Position numbers and translations under genes: made by a program. Below the pieces are notes generated by a model that did not search any database, had not been told where the DNA came from, and was given only the letters and a program-made list of their open reading frames with translations. A DNA stretch of 64,000 nucleotides from Methylobacter sp. S3L5C. Lineage in GTDB: Bacteria > Pseudomonadota > Gammaproteobacteria > Methylococcales > Methylomonadaceae. The stretch lies in the NCBI RefSeq assembly GCF_022788635.1, contig NZ_CP076024.1, positions 2,232,001 through 2,296,000 of the forward strand, read 5' to 3'. Below are positions 16,507 through 24,622 of this stretch, in pieces; position 1 is the first letter of the stretch; each line of letters opens with the position of its first letter.

Positions 16507-17701
16507 GAAAATTATAGCCAGACTGATTAATCAACAAGATGCGGATGTTCAATGGCTGATTGTAAATGATGTTACGTCGTCTGCAGTACAACAGGGAACG
16601 TTGCAGGATTTGGCGGTCAGTGCCGGCAATACAGCGATTACCTTATTATTGCCGGCAGCAGAGATCTTGTTGCTGGCAGTCGATTTACCGGTTAAAAGTA
16701 ACAGTCAAATTAAAAAAGCACTGCCTTTTGCGCTTGAAGATTTGCTTGCCGATGACGTAGACACTTATCATCTGGTCTGGCATCGGCCGTCCAAAGACAC
16801 CGTTTATGTCGCGGCAATCAATCAGGTCAAGCTGCAAAATTGTCTGTCGAGTTTTAAGGAAGCCGGCATAAATATCAACAGCGTTTATCCGGAAACCTTG
16901 TGCCTGCCTTATCAGGCTGAGAGTTGTTCACTTGTTATTGATCGGCACAATGCCATTTTACGGAATGGGCAATGGCTGGGTGGCGGTATTGATGTTGAGG
17001 TATTACCGACGATGCTGGATAAGTTGCTAACAGAAAATCCGGAGTTGTATGGGTTACAAGTCTGGGAGGTTAATGAGCCTGCACAGTGGTTTTTAGACGT
17101 ACCCATCACCAAGGATCATCATAAACTGGAGGCAGTTTTACCATTTTTACAGGCCGGTGCAGTAAAGTTGGGTGGTGAATTTAATTTGTTAACGGGTGTT
17201 TTTGGCCGTAAAAACACAATGGACTGGCACTGGCAAGAGTGGTTGCCTGCGTTAGGAGTTATTCTGCTTGCTGTACTGCTACAAATCGGCACCTTGATAA
17301 CCGGTTATTGGCACCAAAATACAGAACTGGCAGCACTGGAAACAAAGACATTAGAACTGTTTAAGCAAACTTTTCCCGAGATAAAACGGATTGTTAATAT
17401 CAACGTGCAGGCAGATCAGCAGGTCACTGAACTAAAAAAACACAGCGTAGGGCAGGGCAGTCAATTTATGCAGCTGTTATATCAGACCGGTGAAATGCTT
17501 GGCACAAACCCGGATTTTAAGTTACAGCAACTGGATTTTATAAACAACCTAATGCAATTGCAGCTTATCGCCACAGATATTAGTCAAATTGAACAACTTA
17601 AGCAGCAGCTTGAAAGCAAAAATGCCTTATCAGTAAAAGTTCAGTCCGCAGAAGCTGGCCCAAATGGCGTGGAGGCACACCTTGAAATTAAACAAAAATG
17701 A
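16499..17701 (+). CDS. gspL: Type II secretion assembly-platform protein L
   Basis: 400 aa. The N-terminal cytoplasmic actin-like domain (LLPAAEILLLAVDLP, KKALPFALEDLLADDVDTYH) binds GspE. A single membrane helix at about residues 250-268 (WLPALGVILLAVLLQIGTL) is followed by a periplasmic ferredoxin-like domain that pairs with GspM. The length is usual. Overlaps gspK and gspM. Confidence 0.93.
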   Translation: MAEKIIARLINQQDADVQWLIVNDVTSSAVQQGTLQDLAVSAGNTAITLLLPAAEILLLAVDLPVKSNSQIKKALPFALEDLLADDVDTYHLVWHRPSKDTVYVAAINQVKLQNCLSSFKEAGININSVYPETLCLPYQAESCSLVIDRHNAILRNGQWLGGGIDVEVLPTMLDKLLTENPELYGLQVWEVNEPAQWFLDVPITKDHHKLEAVLPFLQAGAVKLGGEFNLLTGVFGRKNTMDWHWQEWLPALGVILLAVLLQIGTLITGYWHQNTELAALETKTLELFKQTFPEIKRIVNINVQADQQVTELKKHSVGQGSQFMQLLYQTGEMLGTNPDFKLQQLDFINNLMQLQLIATDISQIEQLKQQLESKNALSVKVQSAEAGPNGVEAHLEIKQK

Positions 17702-18191
17702 GTTTCTGCAGCGCCTGGAAGCCCTGTCGCCAAGAGAGCGCTTGTTGTCCGTCGGCGTTGTTGTTTTTATCGTGTTTTATGCTTTATATCAATTAGTTAT
17801 TGCGCCGATAGCCGCAGAAAAAATCCTGCTTGAACAAAAAATTAATGCCCAGCAGCGGATTTATCACGCTATAAAAAAGACCAGCCTGGAAGTTACAACG
17901 TTACGTAAAAATCAACAGGACACGGGGGTTGATAGTATAGAGGGGCAATCGATAATGACCGTTATTGATACTAGCAGTAATGAGTTGGACATAAAGTCCG
18001 CCATCAAACGCATGATTCCTGAAGGCGCCGACAAAGTGACCTTGTGGCTTGAAAATATTGCCTTCGATAAACTAACCCTTTGGCTGGCGGTGCTGGAAAC
18101 AAAGCATGCCATCACGGTTGATCAAATTAGCATTAATCGGGAACAAACCAACAAAGGCACAGTAACCGCCAAATTGTTGCTGAGTCACTAA
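17682..18191 (+). CDS. gspM: Type II secretion assembly-platform protein M
   Basis: 169 aa from the start chosen here. An ATG at 17664 is possible, but a TTG at 17682 is preceded by a strong GGAGG (17671-17675) at ideal spacing and gives the canonical start KLNKNEFLQRLEALSPRERLL followed by the membrane helix VGVVVFIVFYALYQLVIAPI. The periplasmic part is a small GspM ferredoxin-like domain. It is the last T2SS gene; no gspN follows and the next gene is a transposase. It overlaps the end of gspL. Confidence 0.88.
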   Translation: MKLNKNEFLQRLEALSPRERLLSVGVVVFIVFYALYQLVIAPIAAEKILLEQKINAQQRIYHAIKKTSLEVTTLRKNQQDTGVDSIEGQSIMTVIDTSSNELDIKSAIKRMIPEGADKVTLWLENIAFDKLTLWLAVLETKHAITVDQISINREQTNKGTVTAKLLLSH

Positions 18192-18449
18192 GGCGGCAGC
18201 AATTCAGAGCGTTCTAGTAGAACTTATAAATCAATCAGTTGCTGAGTGTTAAAATTTAATTTTTCTTGCTGTTTTAATGAATAATGAGTGATTTTCCATT
18301 AATTTCACCATTAAAATCATACTTTCAATGAAAAAACGTTCAAACCAAACCAGATCTACGTCCAACGTCGAATAAAAAAAGCTAAGCAACGTGCTGCGGC
18401 AGCCAGGCAAGAGACCATCACTAGCCAGCAGCAGAAGAAAAAGCAACTT
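18192..18449. other. Gap between gspM and the transposase
   Basis: 258 bp, probably containing the left end of the insertion sequence. The transposase frame is open through its last ~120 bp. No terminal repeat or target duplication could be recognised, and no terminator for the T2SS operon stands out. Confidence 0.4.
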
Positions 18450-19754
18450 GTGCATGAAATGTACTCCACCATTTGCCAACACTTTCCCGAGCTGTTTGAG
18501 TGGATGCGAGCGGTGGATGATTGTCGTAAGAAAACTTCAACTTATGAGTTGGCCGCTCACCTGACTGCATGCTTGGCGATGTTCCTGTTTAAATCGGGTT
18601 CTCGTAATCAATACAACCAGTGCCGTGAGAATCTACAATTCAAGCAGAATTACCGGCGTCTATTCGGTTTTTTCATGCCCCATGGTGATTCCGTGCAGAA
18701 GGTCATGGACTTGTTAGATATTTTTCAAATTGAACAATTGAAGCACCAGATGATTCAGGTTTTGATTCAACGCAAAACCTTCCATAACAGTCGTTACCGT
18801 GGGCATTGGTTTCGAATTGCGGTTGATGCAAGTGGGATGGGTAGTTATGACCATCAACGTGATGAGCAATGCCTGCAGCGTACGTCAAAAAATGGTAAAA
18901 CCACTTACTTTCATTCAGTCTTGGAAGCAAGGCTGATTACCCCGAACGGATTCAGCATATCCATCGCCACTGAGTGGCTTGAAAATCCCGAGGATGGTGA
19001 GTATGACAAACAAGATTGTGAGCGTAAGGGCTTCATCCGTCTGGCAACCACACTAAAGAAAGTTTATCCACGCCTGCCCATACTGATACTCGCGGATGGC
19101 TTATATCCCTATGAAGGTTTTTTCGCTATTTGCAAAGCCAATCAATGGCATTACTGCGTGACCTTTAAGGACGGCAACCTAACCTCCGTTTGGGAGGAAG
19201 TTATGGAATTACAGGCACTGCAAAGCAAGAATACCCGCCAGGACCTGTGCTATCTGCCCGCTGGCAAAACCGTAGAGCAGGTATTTCAGTGGGTGACGGC
19301 GGTAGATTATAAAGGGCATACGTTAAATTGGCTGGCGTGCAAAGAGACCATCAGATCGACAAAAACAGAAGTACTCGAAGAGGCGCTAAAAACTACGCGT
19401 TTTGTCCACATCACTGATTTACCCATCAATGCTAGCAATATTGCTGACACCAGTCGGACTGGACGCTTGCGCTGGAAAATCGAGAATGAAGGCTTCAATA
19501 CCCTTAAAAACGGTGGCTATGGCATGGAACATCAATACGCCAGGAAAAGTTATTGTGCCCTTAAAAATTACTTCCAATTCATGCAAATGGCACACCTCAT
19601 TCATCAATTGATGACGTTGAATACTCGCTTTCGAGAAGACTTCATGAAGGCTAAAAACCATCCCACCCTGAAAAGCCTTTGGGTTCAGCTTGTTTCCGCC
19701 ATGCAATGCTTTGAAATTAATGAACAGGAACTACAAGGTATTAGCGGGGCTTAA
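18450..19754 (+). mobile_element. DDE transposase of an insertion sequence
   Basis: A ~434-aa transposase. Putative catalytic triad: Asp in IAVDASG (~residue 126), Asp in LILADGLYP (~residue 216) and Glu in RLRWKIENEGFN (~residue 345), with the final helix LKNGGYGMEH. The R-x3-E arrangement resembles the IS4-superfamily YREK region, but I cannot place it in a named family. Translation may start at GTG 18450, ATG 18459, or further upstream: the frame is open to about 18330 and codes a basic Lys/Gln-rich stretch. I found no convincing terminal inverted repeats in the flanks, so the ends are undefined. It lies between the T2SS and the rest of the secretion island. Confidence 0.8.
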
Positions 19755-20018
19755 CTTAATGGCAGTGAAGGTGGGCCAACATAAAGTAGTGCATTTTTGC
19801 ATTCATACTTATTAAGATAACCAGTAGTAAATAAGCTTCACGAATTTACAAATTAATTGTGTAACTAAACAGTGCGTAAGGCGTGCCATATCCACCTTTT
19901 TGTATGATTGGTAAAATAAATACTGTAAACAAGCATAAAAATTCGTAAAAAATTGAAACTTTGAGTTTTATAGCTTTTGTCTATGGCAACAAACCTTGGT
20001 TTTTTATGCTGATTACTT

Positions 20019-20186
20019 GAGAAATTAGCAAAACACCGCAAGCAATTGTGCTAATTTTTCGAGAAATTAACAAAACACTTCAAGCGATTTTTCTAATGAA
20101 ATAAGGATTTATAAAAGTACTTCAAGCAATTAGGCTGATTTTTTAAGCGGTAAAAAAGAAACATCAAGTAAATAGACGGGTTGCTT
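20019..20186. repeat. Degenerate 42-bp tandem repeat, four units
   Basis: Units begin GAGAAATTAGCAAAACACCG at 20019, GAGAAATTAACAAAACACTT at 20061 and then at about 20103 and 20145. The anchor ACxxCAAG recurs at 20035, 20077, 20119 and 20161, exactly 42 bp apart. Units decay from left to right. There are no unique spacers, so it is not a CRISPR array. Function unknown. Confidence 0.75.
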
Positions 20187-20218
20187 TAATTATAAAAATA
20201 TAATAATGCGTCTTTAAC

Positions 20219-20435
20219 CATAGGTATATACACAAGTCTTACTGCTCCTTCTTCAAAGGGAGAAGGTTGAGATGAGGGGTATGTAACTGCTTGATTTTAT
20301 TCTCCTCGGCAATTGCTCCTGCATTGTGCTGCATCCGTGCAGTCGTCATCCCAGCCCTCTCCAACAAGAGAGGGAGCTTGGCGCTTCTACAACTCATTGT
20401 TTTTATTATGAGGAGAAGTTGTGTAGATGCCTATG
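20219..20435. mobile_element. MITE, copy 2 (217 bp) with 9-bp target duplication
   Basis: The ends CATAGGTATATACACAA (20219-20235) and TTGTGTAGATGCCTATG (20419-20435) are inverted repeats with two mismatches. The 9-bp direct repeat GTCTTTAAC flanks it at 20210-20218 and 20436-20444. The interior matches copy 1 at 13026-13202 except for about 40 extra bases around 20308-20348. The independent target duplication shows that this is a separate insertion. Confidence 0.88.
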
Positions 20436-20534
20436 GTCTTTAACAAGGGGGAGGCTATATTTACAAGCCTGACCTCCATTGCGAATGAAACAAGCAGGGT
20501 ACATGTTTCGTGCTTTTTGTGGACTAAAAACTTT

Positions 20535-21056
20535 TTATTTAGTAACCAACACTAACTCTACTTCAGCTTCGGCAGTATCAAGATCTTCCTTGATAAATTC
20601 AGGCAGGCTATATTTCGCTATAAAATAACTTTTAAGCCAGGTATTAATATCCAGTTGTTTAAAAGCCAGTGCGGCATCTATTTGCAATAAACGTTGGCGT
20701 ACCAAATGTTGTGGAAGCAGAATTAATTCTATGTCAGCCATGGCCACAAATTTATCGGGATTGGCATTGCCATTGTTGATAATCTTAAAAAGTTGTTGTT
20801 TTTTTAAGCCCAAATTCTGGTTTAATTCTTCCCTAAACTCAATAAATAAAGGCAGTAAGTCACTGCCAGTGCAATCCATGTCGTGTAATTGGTACATGCG
20901 GTTTAAAAGATTACTAACGGCAAAGCGATAAAGTTCTGCTTCTCTTACAAATAGACGAGACGCCATGGTTTGGATAGCATTCCTATCATGATTGTTTAAA
21001 CGCATTGAAACGATTTGTTTTTTATCGCCTTCAGTAATTCCTGGTGATGATGACAT
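20535..21056 (-). CDS. Hypothetical protein with ribbon-helix-helix-like N-terminus
   Basis: 173 aa, no named family recognised. The N-terminal part (KQIVSMRLNNHDRNAIQTMASRL...) has the strand-helix-helix pattern and MRLN start of ribbon-helix-helix DNA-binding proteins. The rest is helical with an acidic tail. No signal peptide or membrane segment. Two similar 18-bp sequences (GACAGCTTTATAACAAAG and GACAGCTTTTTACCAAAC) lie 77 and 147 bp upstream of its start and could be operators. It may be a regulator of its own gene or of the neighbouring PEP-CTERM gene; this is inference. Flanked by a MITE on its 3' side. Confidence 0.6.
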   Translation of the reverse strand: MSSSPGITEGDKKQIVSMRLNNHDRNAIQTMASRLFVREAELYRFAVSNLLNRMYQLHDMDCTGSDLLPLFIEFREELNQNLGLKKQQLFKIINNGNANPDKFVAMADIELILLPQHLVRQRLLQIDAALAFKQLDINTWLKSYFIAKYSLPEFIKEDLDTAEAEVELVLVTK

Positions 21057-21132
21057 ATTTCAACTGCTGGTATTAGTAAAGTTCAGAAATTACATTAAAG
21101 TCTGATTATTATTAAATATAGTTGATTATTGT

Positions 21133-21220
21133 GACAGCTTTATAACAAAGCATACATTTAATCAATAAGTCATCCTTTTACCATACTAATTGTGTTGACA
21201 TGGACAGCTTTTTACCAAAC
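21133..21220 (-). promoter_or_regulatory. Pair of 18-bp direct repeats upstream of the RHH-like gene
   Basis: GACAGCTTTATAACAAAG at 21133-21150 and GACAGCTTTTTACCAAAC at 21203-21220 match at 14 of 18 positions with starts 70 bp apart. On the minus strand each contains CTGTC preceded at 11 bp by a TTGTTAT/TTGGTAA-like 7-mer, so they may be an RHH operator or a weak Pho-like box. Confidence 0.45.
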
Positions 21221-21569
21221 CCAACTAGGCAACTGCAAAGCAAAGGACTTGTTTTATCACTGCCCGAGTAAGTGTATTGCAAGATTAATATATAGAGTAA
21301 TGAAGTTGTCATACAAGTGTATTACATTGTCAGCAACTGTCACTGTTTTGTAATCCAAAAGATTGAACCGATATGGGATACTAGCTCCACGTTGAAAGCA
21401 TCTGGAGCAGATGCCGGTTAAGCAAGGGAAGGCACTGACCATACTGACAGAAGCAGCAACAGCGCTTTATTCTTGATTCAGTATTCAGCAGTAAAGAAAT
21501 AGATTTATGGTAGCGGGAGCTTAACTGCTTGGCAATAAAGCAGTGAATAATATATTGGTAACAAAGAAA

Positions 21570-21657
21570 GTGTAAAAGCTAAACCCGTTGCGAAGCGGGG
21601 ACGGAAAGCTACAGGTCTTGAAAGATTACAAATGTTTTAAGATGGCTGGGCCGCCAC
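21570..21657 (+). promoter_or_regulatory. Cyclic di-GMP-I (GEMM) riboswitch before the PEP-CTERM gene
   Basis: The leader contains the GEMM-I core in order: AAACCCG-TTGCGAA-GCGGGGACGGAAAGC (P2 helix with GAA loop, then the GGGAC-N-NAAAG strand), a P3 stem CAGGTCTT / AAGATGGCTG and the closing GGGCCGCC. It matches the pattern of known c-di-GMP-I aptamers such as V. cholerae Vc2. The gene starts 41 bp downstream and no terminator lies between, suggesting control of translation. Recognised by eye; a covariance model would settle it. Confidence 0.8.
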
Positions 21658-21698
21658 ATTATGCGAATTTTAATTTTAAACATAATTGGTATTAACAA

Positions 21699-22451
21699 AT
21701 GAAAAAATTTAACAAAACTTTACTCGTTGCGGCGTTAATGATAGCTGCTGGTTCTGCTAATGCGAATATCTCTGTTCATAATGGCGATTCAGAACTGTTT
21801 ATGTCGGTTTATGATTCTAGCAGCAAAAACACGTACTCTTTGAATACGGGTTTGACTATCGATGCTTTTATAGCAGCGGCTAGCAACTCTACTTATGCCT
21901 ATACTCACGATCTGTCTTTAGATGCCGTATGGACATCTGGTTTTAAAGGTGCTGCAGGCTTTAATGCTGCGACTACTAGTTATGCGCTGATAGTGGGCAG
22001 CAATGTTAATCCTGATGTTTTGCTTACCTCAAGTGCAGTCGGTGGTTTGGTGCTAACTGATACTATTGACGCATTAGTTAGTAATTTTCAAATCCAAGCG
22101 GGTGAAGTTAACGCTTCCGGTTTTGATATCTCTAAAGTTGTTAATGATGGCAGTATAGCAAATACCGGACAATTTAAAGACTTTGATAATGCATTTGGCC
22201 TTCAAACTGGTGCTAAGGCTGCCGGTGCTTACGGCTCTGCGTTAGCTTTTTTTCATGCCACTAATGTTCCTAATGCAGCAGGAGACGAGCTAGAGTCACA
22301 CGTAGAGCAGTTTGCCGGATCATGGACATTGGCGGGTAATACATTGTCTTTTTCTGCTCCTGCTCCAATATCCGCTGTGCCATTGCCTGCTGCAGTATGG
22401 TTTTTTGGCGCTGGTTTGATGGGTATGTTGCGTTTAAATCGTCGTAAATAA
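21699..22451 (+). CDS. PEP-CTERM exosortase-sorted protein
   Basis: 250 aa. A Sec signal peptide (KTLLVAALMIAAGSANA, ~residues 6-22) is followed by a ~190-residue domain and the tripartite sorting tail: VPLPAAVW motif, hydrophobic FFGAGLMGML, then basic RLNRRK. The VPLP variant of VPEP is common in gammaproteobacteria. The domain (ELFMSVYDSSS...) is about four-fifths identical to residues ~185-370 of the DUF4347 protein at 2489-6853. Its likely processor is the exosortase XrtA at 51427. A c-di-GMP riboswitch precedes it, so it is probably a surface or biofilm protein. A terminator-like hairpin follows at 22472. Confidence 0.85.
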   Translation: MKKFNKTLLVAALMIAAGSANANISVHNGDSELFMSVYDSSSKNTYSLNTGLTIDAFIAAASNSTYAYTHDLSLDAVWTSGFKGAAGFNAATTSYALIVGSNVNPDVLLTSSAVGGLVLTDTIDALVSNFQIQAGEVNASGFDISKVVNDGSIANTGQFKDFDNAFGLQTGAKAAGAYGSALAFFHATNVPNAAGDELESHVEQFAGSWTLAGNTLSFSAPAPISAVPLPAAVWFFGAGLMGMLRLNRRK

Positions 22452-22471
22452 ATGGTTGTATAAATCCTGTG

Positions 22472-22512
22472 ACGGCTGCATTGTTTTAATGCAGTCGTTT
22501 CTGATGTTTTTT
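22472..22512 (+). terminator. Terminator-like hairpin after the PEP-CTERM gene
   Basis: The stem ACGGCTGCATT / AATGCAGTCGT (one G-U pair) has a 5-base loop and is followed within 8 bases by a run of six T. Moderately convincing rho-independent terminator; the next gene starts 16 bp beyond it. Confidence 0.55.
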
Positions 22513-22527
22513 AATTGAGAGGCTAAA

Positions 22528-24231
22528 ATGAAAAAAAATTTAATCCTGGGTGCTGCCATTTCGGCTGCATTATTGGCGGGAAACGCGCAAGCGATTACCG
22601 TTGATGCTAACAACTTTCCTGTTTATGATACCAGCGCAGCTGGCGATACCCGTGTGGTATATATGTCTGGCGCTTCAGCGGCCGGTACTTTTATAGAAAA
22701 AGTATTAACAGGTGCGGGTGTTGCTGCAGATCAAATTTGTGACGTTAGCCAGCCTATCTGGAAATTTAAAGACAATATTGACGGTGCGACACAAAAAGCT
22801 TATTTGTGCACGCAATCAACAACAGCGACCGGTTTAACATTGGCCACTGGCAAAGCTAACTTATTAATTTACAAGCGTGATGAAGGCGGTTCTGGTTATG
22901 GCGTTAGCCCAATCATTGCTGAAGCTAATGGCGATACTGCCGGTGCTACTATCGAGTTCTTAAAAGTTAACTCAACAAACTGTACTGGTGTAGCACCTGC
23001 TGCTGCCGGTACATTAACCAGTATTACTTGTGCTTATACAACAGGTACTGCCGGAAATAACCAATTGGTTGTTCCTGATGTCGGTGTTTCTGATGTCGAT
23101 CCTGCGCAATTTCAAGGGTTAAATGCTCCTTTAAAAACTAATAATGTCACCCTGTTTGCTAATGTAACAGCTGCGGATGTTGCCAAGTTAACGGTAACAC
23201 CTGGCGCTGCAGTTGTGTTTGGTGTCCCGGTAAGCATGCATTTATACAGAGCGTTACAAGGTGCTCAACTTGCCATGCATACTATTCCAGTTGCTGATCC
23301 AGTATCTGGTACAACTTGCATTGTGGGCGATGTGACAAATGCTGCTTGTATGCCCAGCTTGTCAAAACAGGAAATTGCTTCCCTGATTAAAGGTGATTGG
23401 AATAACTGGAACAAATTAATGGTCACTATTCCTGGTGTAACTGCACCTCTTGGTTTAGCAGCATGGGCATCAGCTAATCAAGCAGCTGATGCACCTGCCA
23501 ACGCTACGACACATGTCTGCCGTCGTGAAAATGGCTCAGGTACACAAGCGCAATTAAATAATTTTGCCTTAAATTATCCTTGTACTACGGCTTCATCTAC
23601 TACTCCTCCGGCTGTTGGAAATGATGGCCTAAACGGTAATACAGGTACTAAAACAGAATCATCTTTAGTCACGTTAATTCATGAGAACTCAACTTCTGGT
23701 CGCGTTACTGCTTGTTTGAAAGATCTGAATTTGGGTGTCGATACCGCTGGTGATGGCTTTACTAATCCATATATAACGGGTACTGCTCCTAAAACATTTC
23801 GTTGGGCTATCGGTGCACAAGCTTTAGAGAAAAAAGACGCAAATTTTGAATTCGTAAGAATCAACGGTGTTGCGCCTACGTTGGTTAACGTTGTTAAAGG
23901 TGATTATCTGGACTGGTTTGAAAATACATTCCAATACAATACTGCTCATGCAAGATTTTCTGAAGCCGGCCTGAAAACAACCATTGATGCGATTATTAAA
24001 GCGTCAACGGTACCTGCGGTAATGGGTTCGATCAATTCGGGTTCTGGCTTGTCACATGGTTTTGGTAACGGTGCTTATTTGGCCAATCCAAAAGCGAATA
24101 CCCCAGTAACAACCGGTATATTCAATGCCAGCTTGCCGGTTAACCCTTATTCACACACGCCATCTTCTGCTGTTGCATTGGATAATTGTCGTGCACCAGT
24201 AACTTATAACAAATCTGTTGCAGGTTTATAA
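22528..24231 (+). CDS. Secreted periplasmic-binding-protein-like protein (PstS-like fold)
   Basis: 567 aa. Signal peptide MKKNLILGAAISAALLAGNAQA. The mature start VVYMSGASAAGTFIEKVL, the later YKRDEGGSGYGVSPI, VPDVGVSDVDPAQFQG and VFGVPVSMHLY resemble the PBP-like domain (pfam PBP_like, related to phosphate-binding PstS) with a Ser/Gly-rich anion-binding loop. It is much longer than PstS (about 320 aa) and contains several Cys pairs. It lacks a lipobox, so it is periplasmic or exported, and it lies between the T2SS and the TPS genes. In P. aeruginosa a PstS-like DING protein is a cargo of the phosphate-regulated Hxc T2SS; a similar role here is inference. A GAGAGG site precedes the ATG. Confidence 0.65.
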   Translation: MKKNLILGAAISAALLAGNAQAITVDANNFPVYDTSAAGDTRVVYMSGASAAGTFIEKVLTGAGVAADQICDVSQPIWKFKDNIDGATQKAYLCTQSTTATGLTLATGKANLLIYKRDEGGSGYGVSPIIAEANGDTAGATIEFLKVNSTNCTGVAPAAAGTLTSITCAYTTGTAGNNQLVVPDVGVSDVDPAQFQGLNAPLKTNNVTLFANVTAADVAKLTVTPGAAVVFGVPVSMHLYRALQGAQLAMHTIPVADPVSGTTCIVGDVTNAACMPSLSKQEIASLIKGDWNNWNKLMVTIPGVTAPLGLAAWASANQAADAPANATTHVCRRENGSGTQAQLNNFALNYPCTTASSTTPPAVGNDGLNGNTGTKTESSLVTLIHENSTSGRVTACLKDLNLGVDTAGDGFTNPYITGTAPKTFRWAIGAQALEKKDANFEFVRINGVAPTLVNVVKGDYLDWFENTFQYNTAHARFSEAGLKTTIDAIIKASTVPAVMGSINSGSGLSHGFGNGAYLANPKANTPVTTGIFNASLPVNPYSHTPSSAVALDNCRAPVTYNKSVAGL

Positions 24232-24294
24232 GTTTTAACGGGATAAAAGTCAGGGCAATCCTGAGTTAAGGTAACGGATTACCGAATCGAAGAA

Positions 24295-24328
24295 AACCAG
24301 TCGTTTTTAGAACGGCTGGTTTTTTTTG
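24295..24328 (+). terminator. Rho-independent terminator after the binding-protein gene
   Basis: An 11-bp stem AACCAGTCGTT / AACGGCTGGTT with a 5-base loop, followed by a run of eight T. Strong. Confidence 0.9.
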
Positions 24329-24532
24329 CGTTTTATTTTCGCAGGGTGTGCCATAGTACCTTTTTATAAAAAAGGTACTTAATACAGTCTACATAATTGT
24401 TGGTTTAAGATTCGACTGTTAAAGTCTGTACGATGGGAAGTAAGGACTTAATGGGGAGGAATGATTTTGATATTTGCCTACGGAGCTTGGCGTTCATATG
24501 TAGGTATAGCTTTTAACTTACACTTAGTCATC

Positions 24533-24561
24533 CTGTCATAAAACCTTAACTTTACTTTCAT
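24533..24561 (+). promoter_or_regulatory. Putative PhoB box and -10 before tpsB
   Basis: CTGTCAT-AAAA-CCTTAAC-TTTA-CTTTCAT keeps the 11-bp period of a Pho box, with perfect and 6/7 outer units and a poor middle one. TATAAT follows directly at 24560-24565. Located about 60 bp before the tpsB ATG. Weaker than the boxes at 7602 and 12940. The rest of the 391-bp gap (24232-24622) holds the terminator at 24295 and nothing else I recognise. Confidence 0.5.
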
Positions 24562-24622
24562 ATAATGATAATTGAGATGCTTTCATTGGGAAGGCGCAGA
24601 TTAGTATTAACCAAATATACGC

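Larger units (their letters stand above)
19755..20534. other. Long non-coding gap with 42-bp repeats and a MITE
   Basis: 780 bp without a gene. The left part is probably the right flank of the insertion sequence. The centre has a four-unit 42-bp tandem repeat (20019-20186) and the right part a MITE (20219-20435). Near 20505-20522 there is one solitary CACGAAAA-type half-arm (CGTGCTTTTTGTGGAC). Confidence 0.6.
21057..21698. other. Divergent intergenic region before the PEP-CTERM gene
   Basis: 642 bp. It holds the two 18-bp direct repeats (21133-21220), a small hairpin at 21397-21413 (GCATCT/AGATGC) and, next to the PEP-CTERM gene, the riboswitch at 21570-21657. A group of GTCA motifs at 21308, 21329 and 21339 is noted but not called. 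No further gene seen. Confidence 0.5.

Noticed and set aside
18249-18482. Minus-strand 77-codon ORF before the transposase
   Set aside because: It overlaps the transposase 5' end in antisense and shows no recognisable protein features.
18192-20018. Terminal inverted repeats of the insertion sequence, or mobilisation of the MITEs by its transposase
   Set aside because: No matching ends were found in the flanks, and the MITE ends (CATAGG..CTACACAA) do not occur next to the transposase gene.
20019-20186. 42-bp repeat as a CRISPR array
   Set aside because: Repeats are contiguous and degenerate with no unique spacers, and no cas gene is present.
21308-21342. Cluster of GTCA motifs as another PhoB box
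   Set aside because: Spacings are 21 and 10 bp rather than 11, and flanking bases do not match CTGTCAT.
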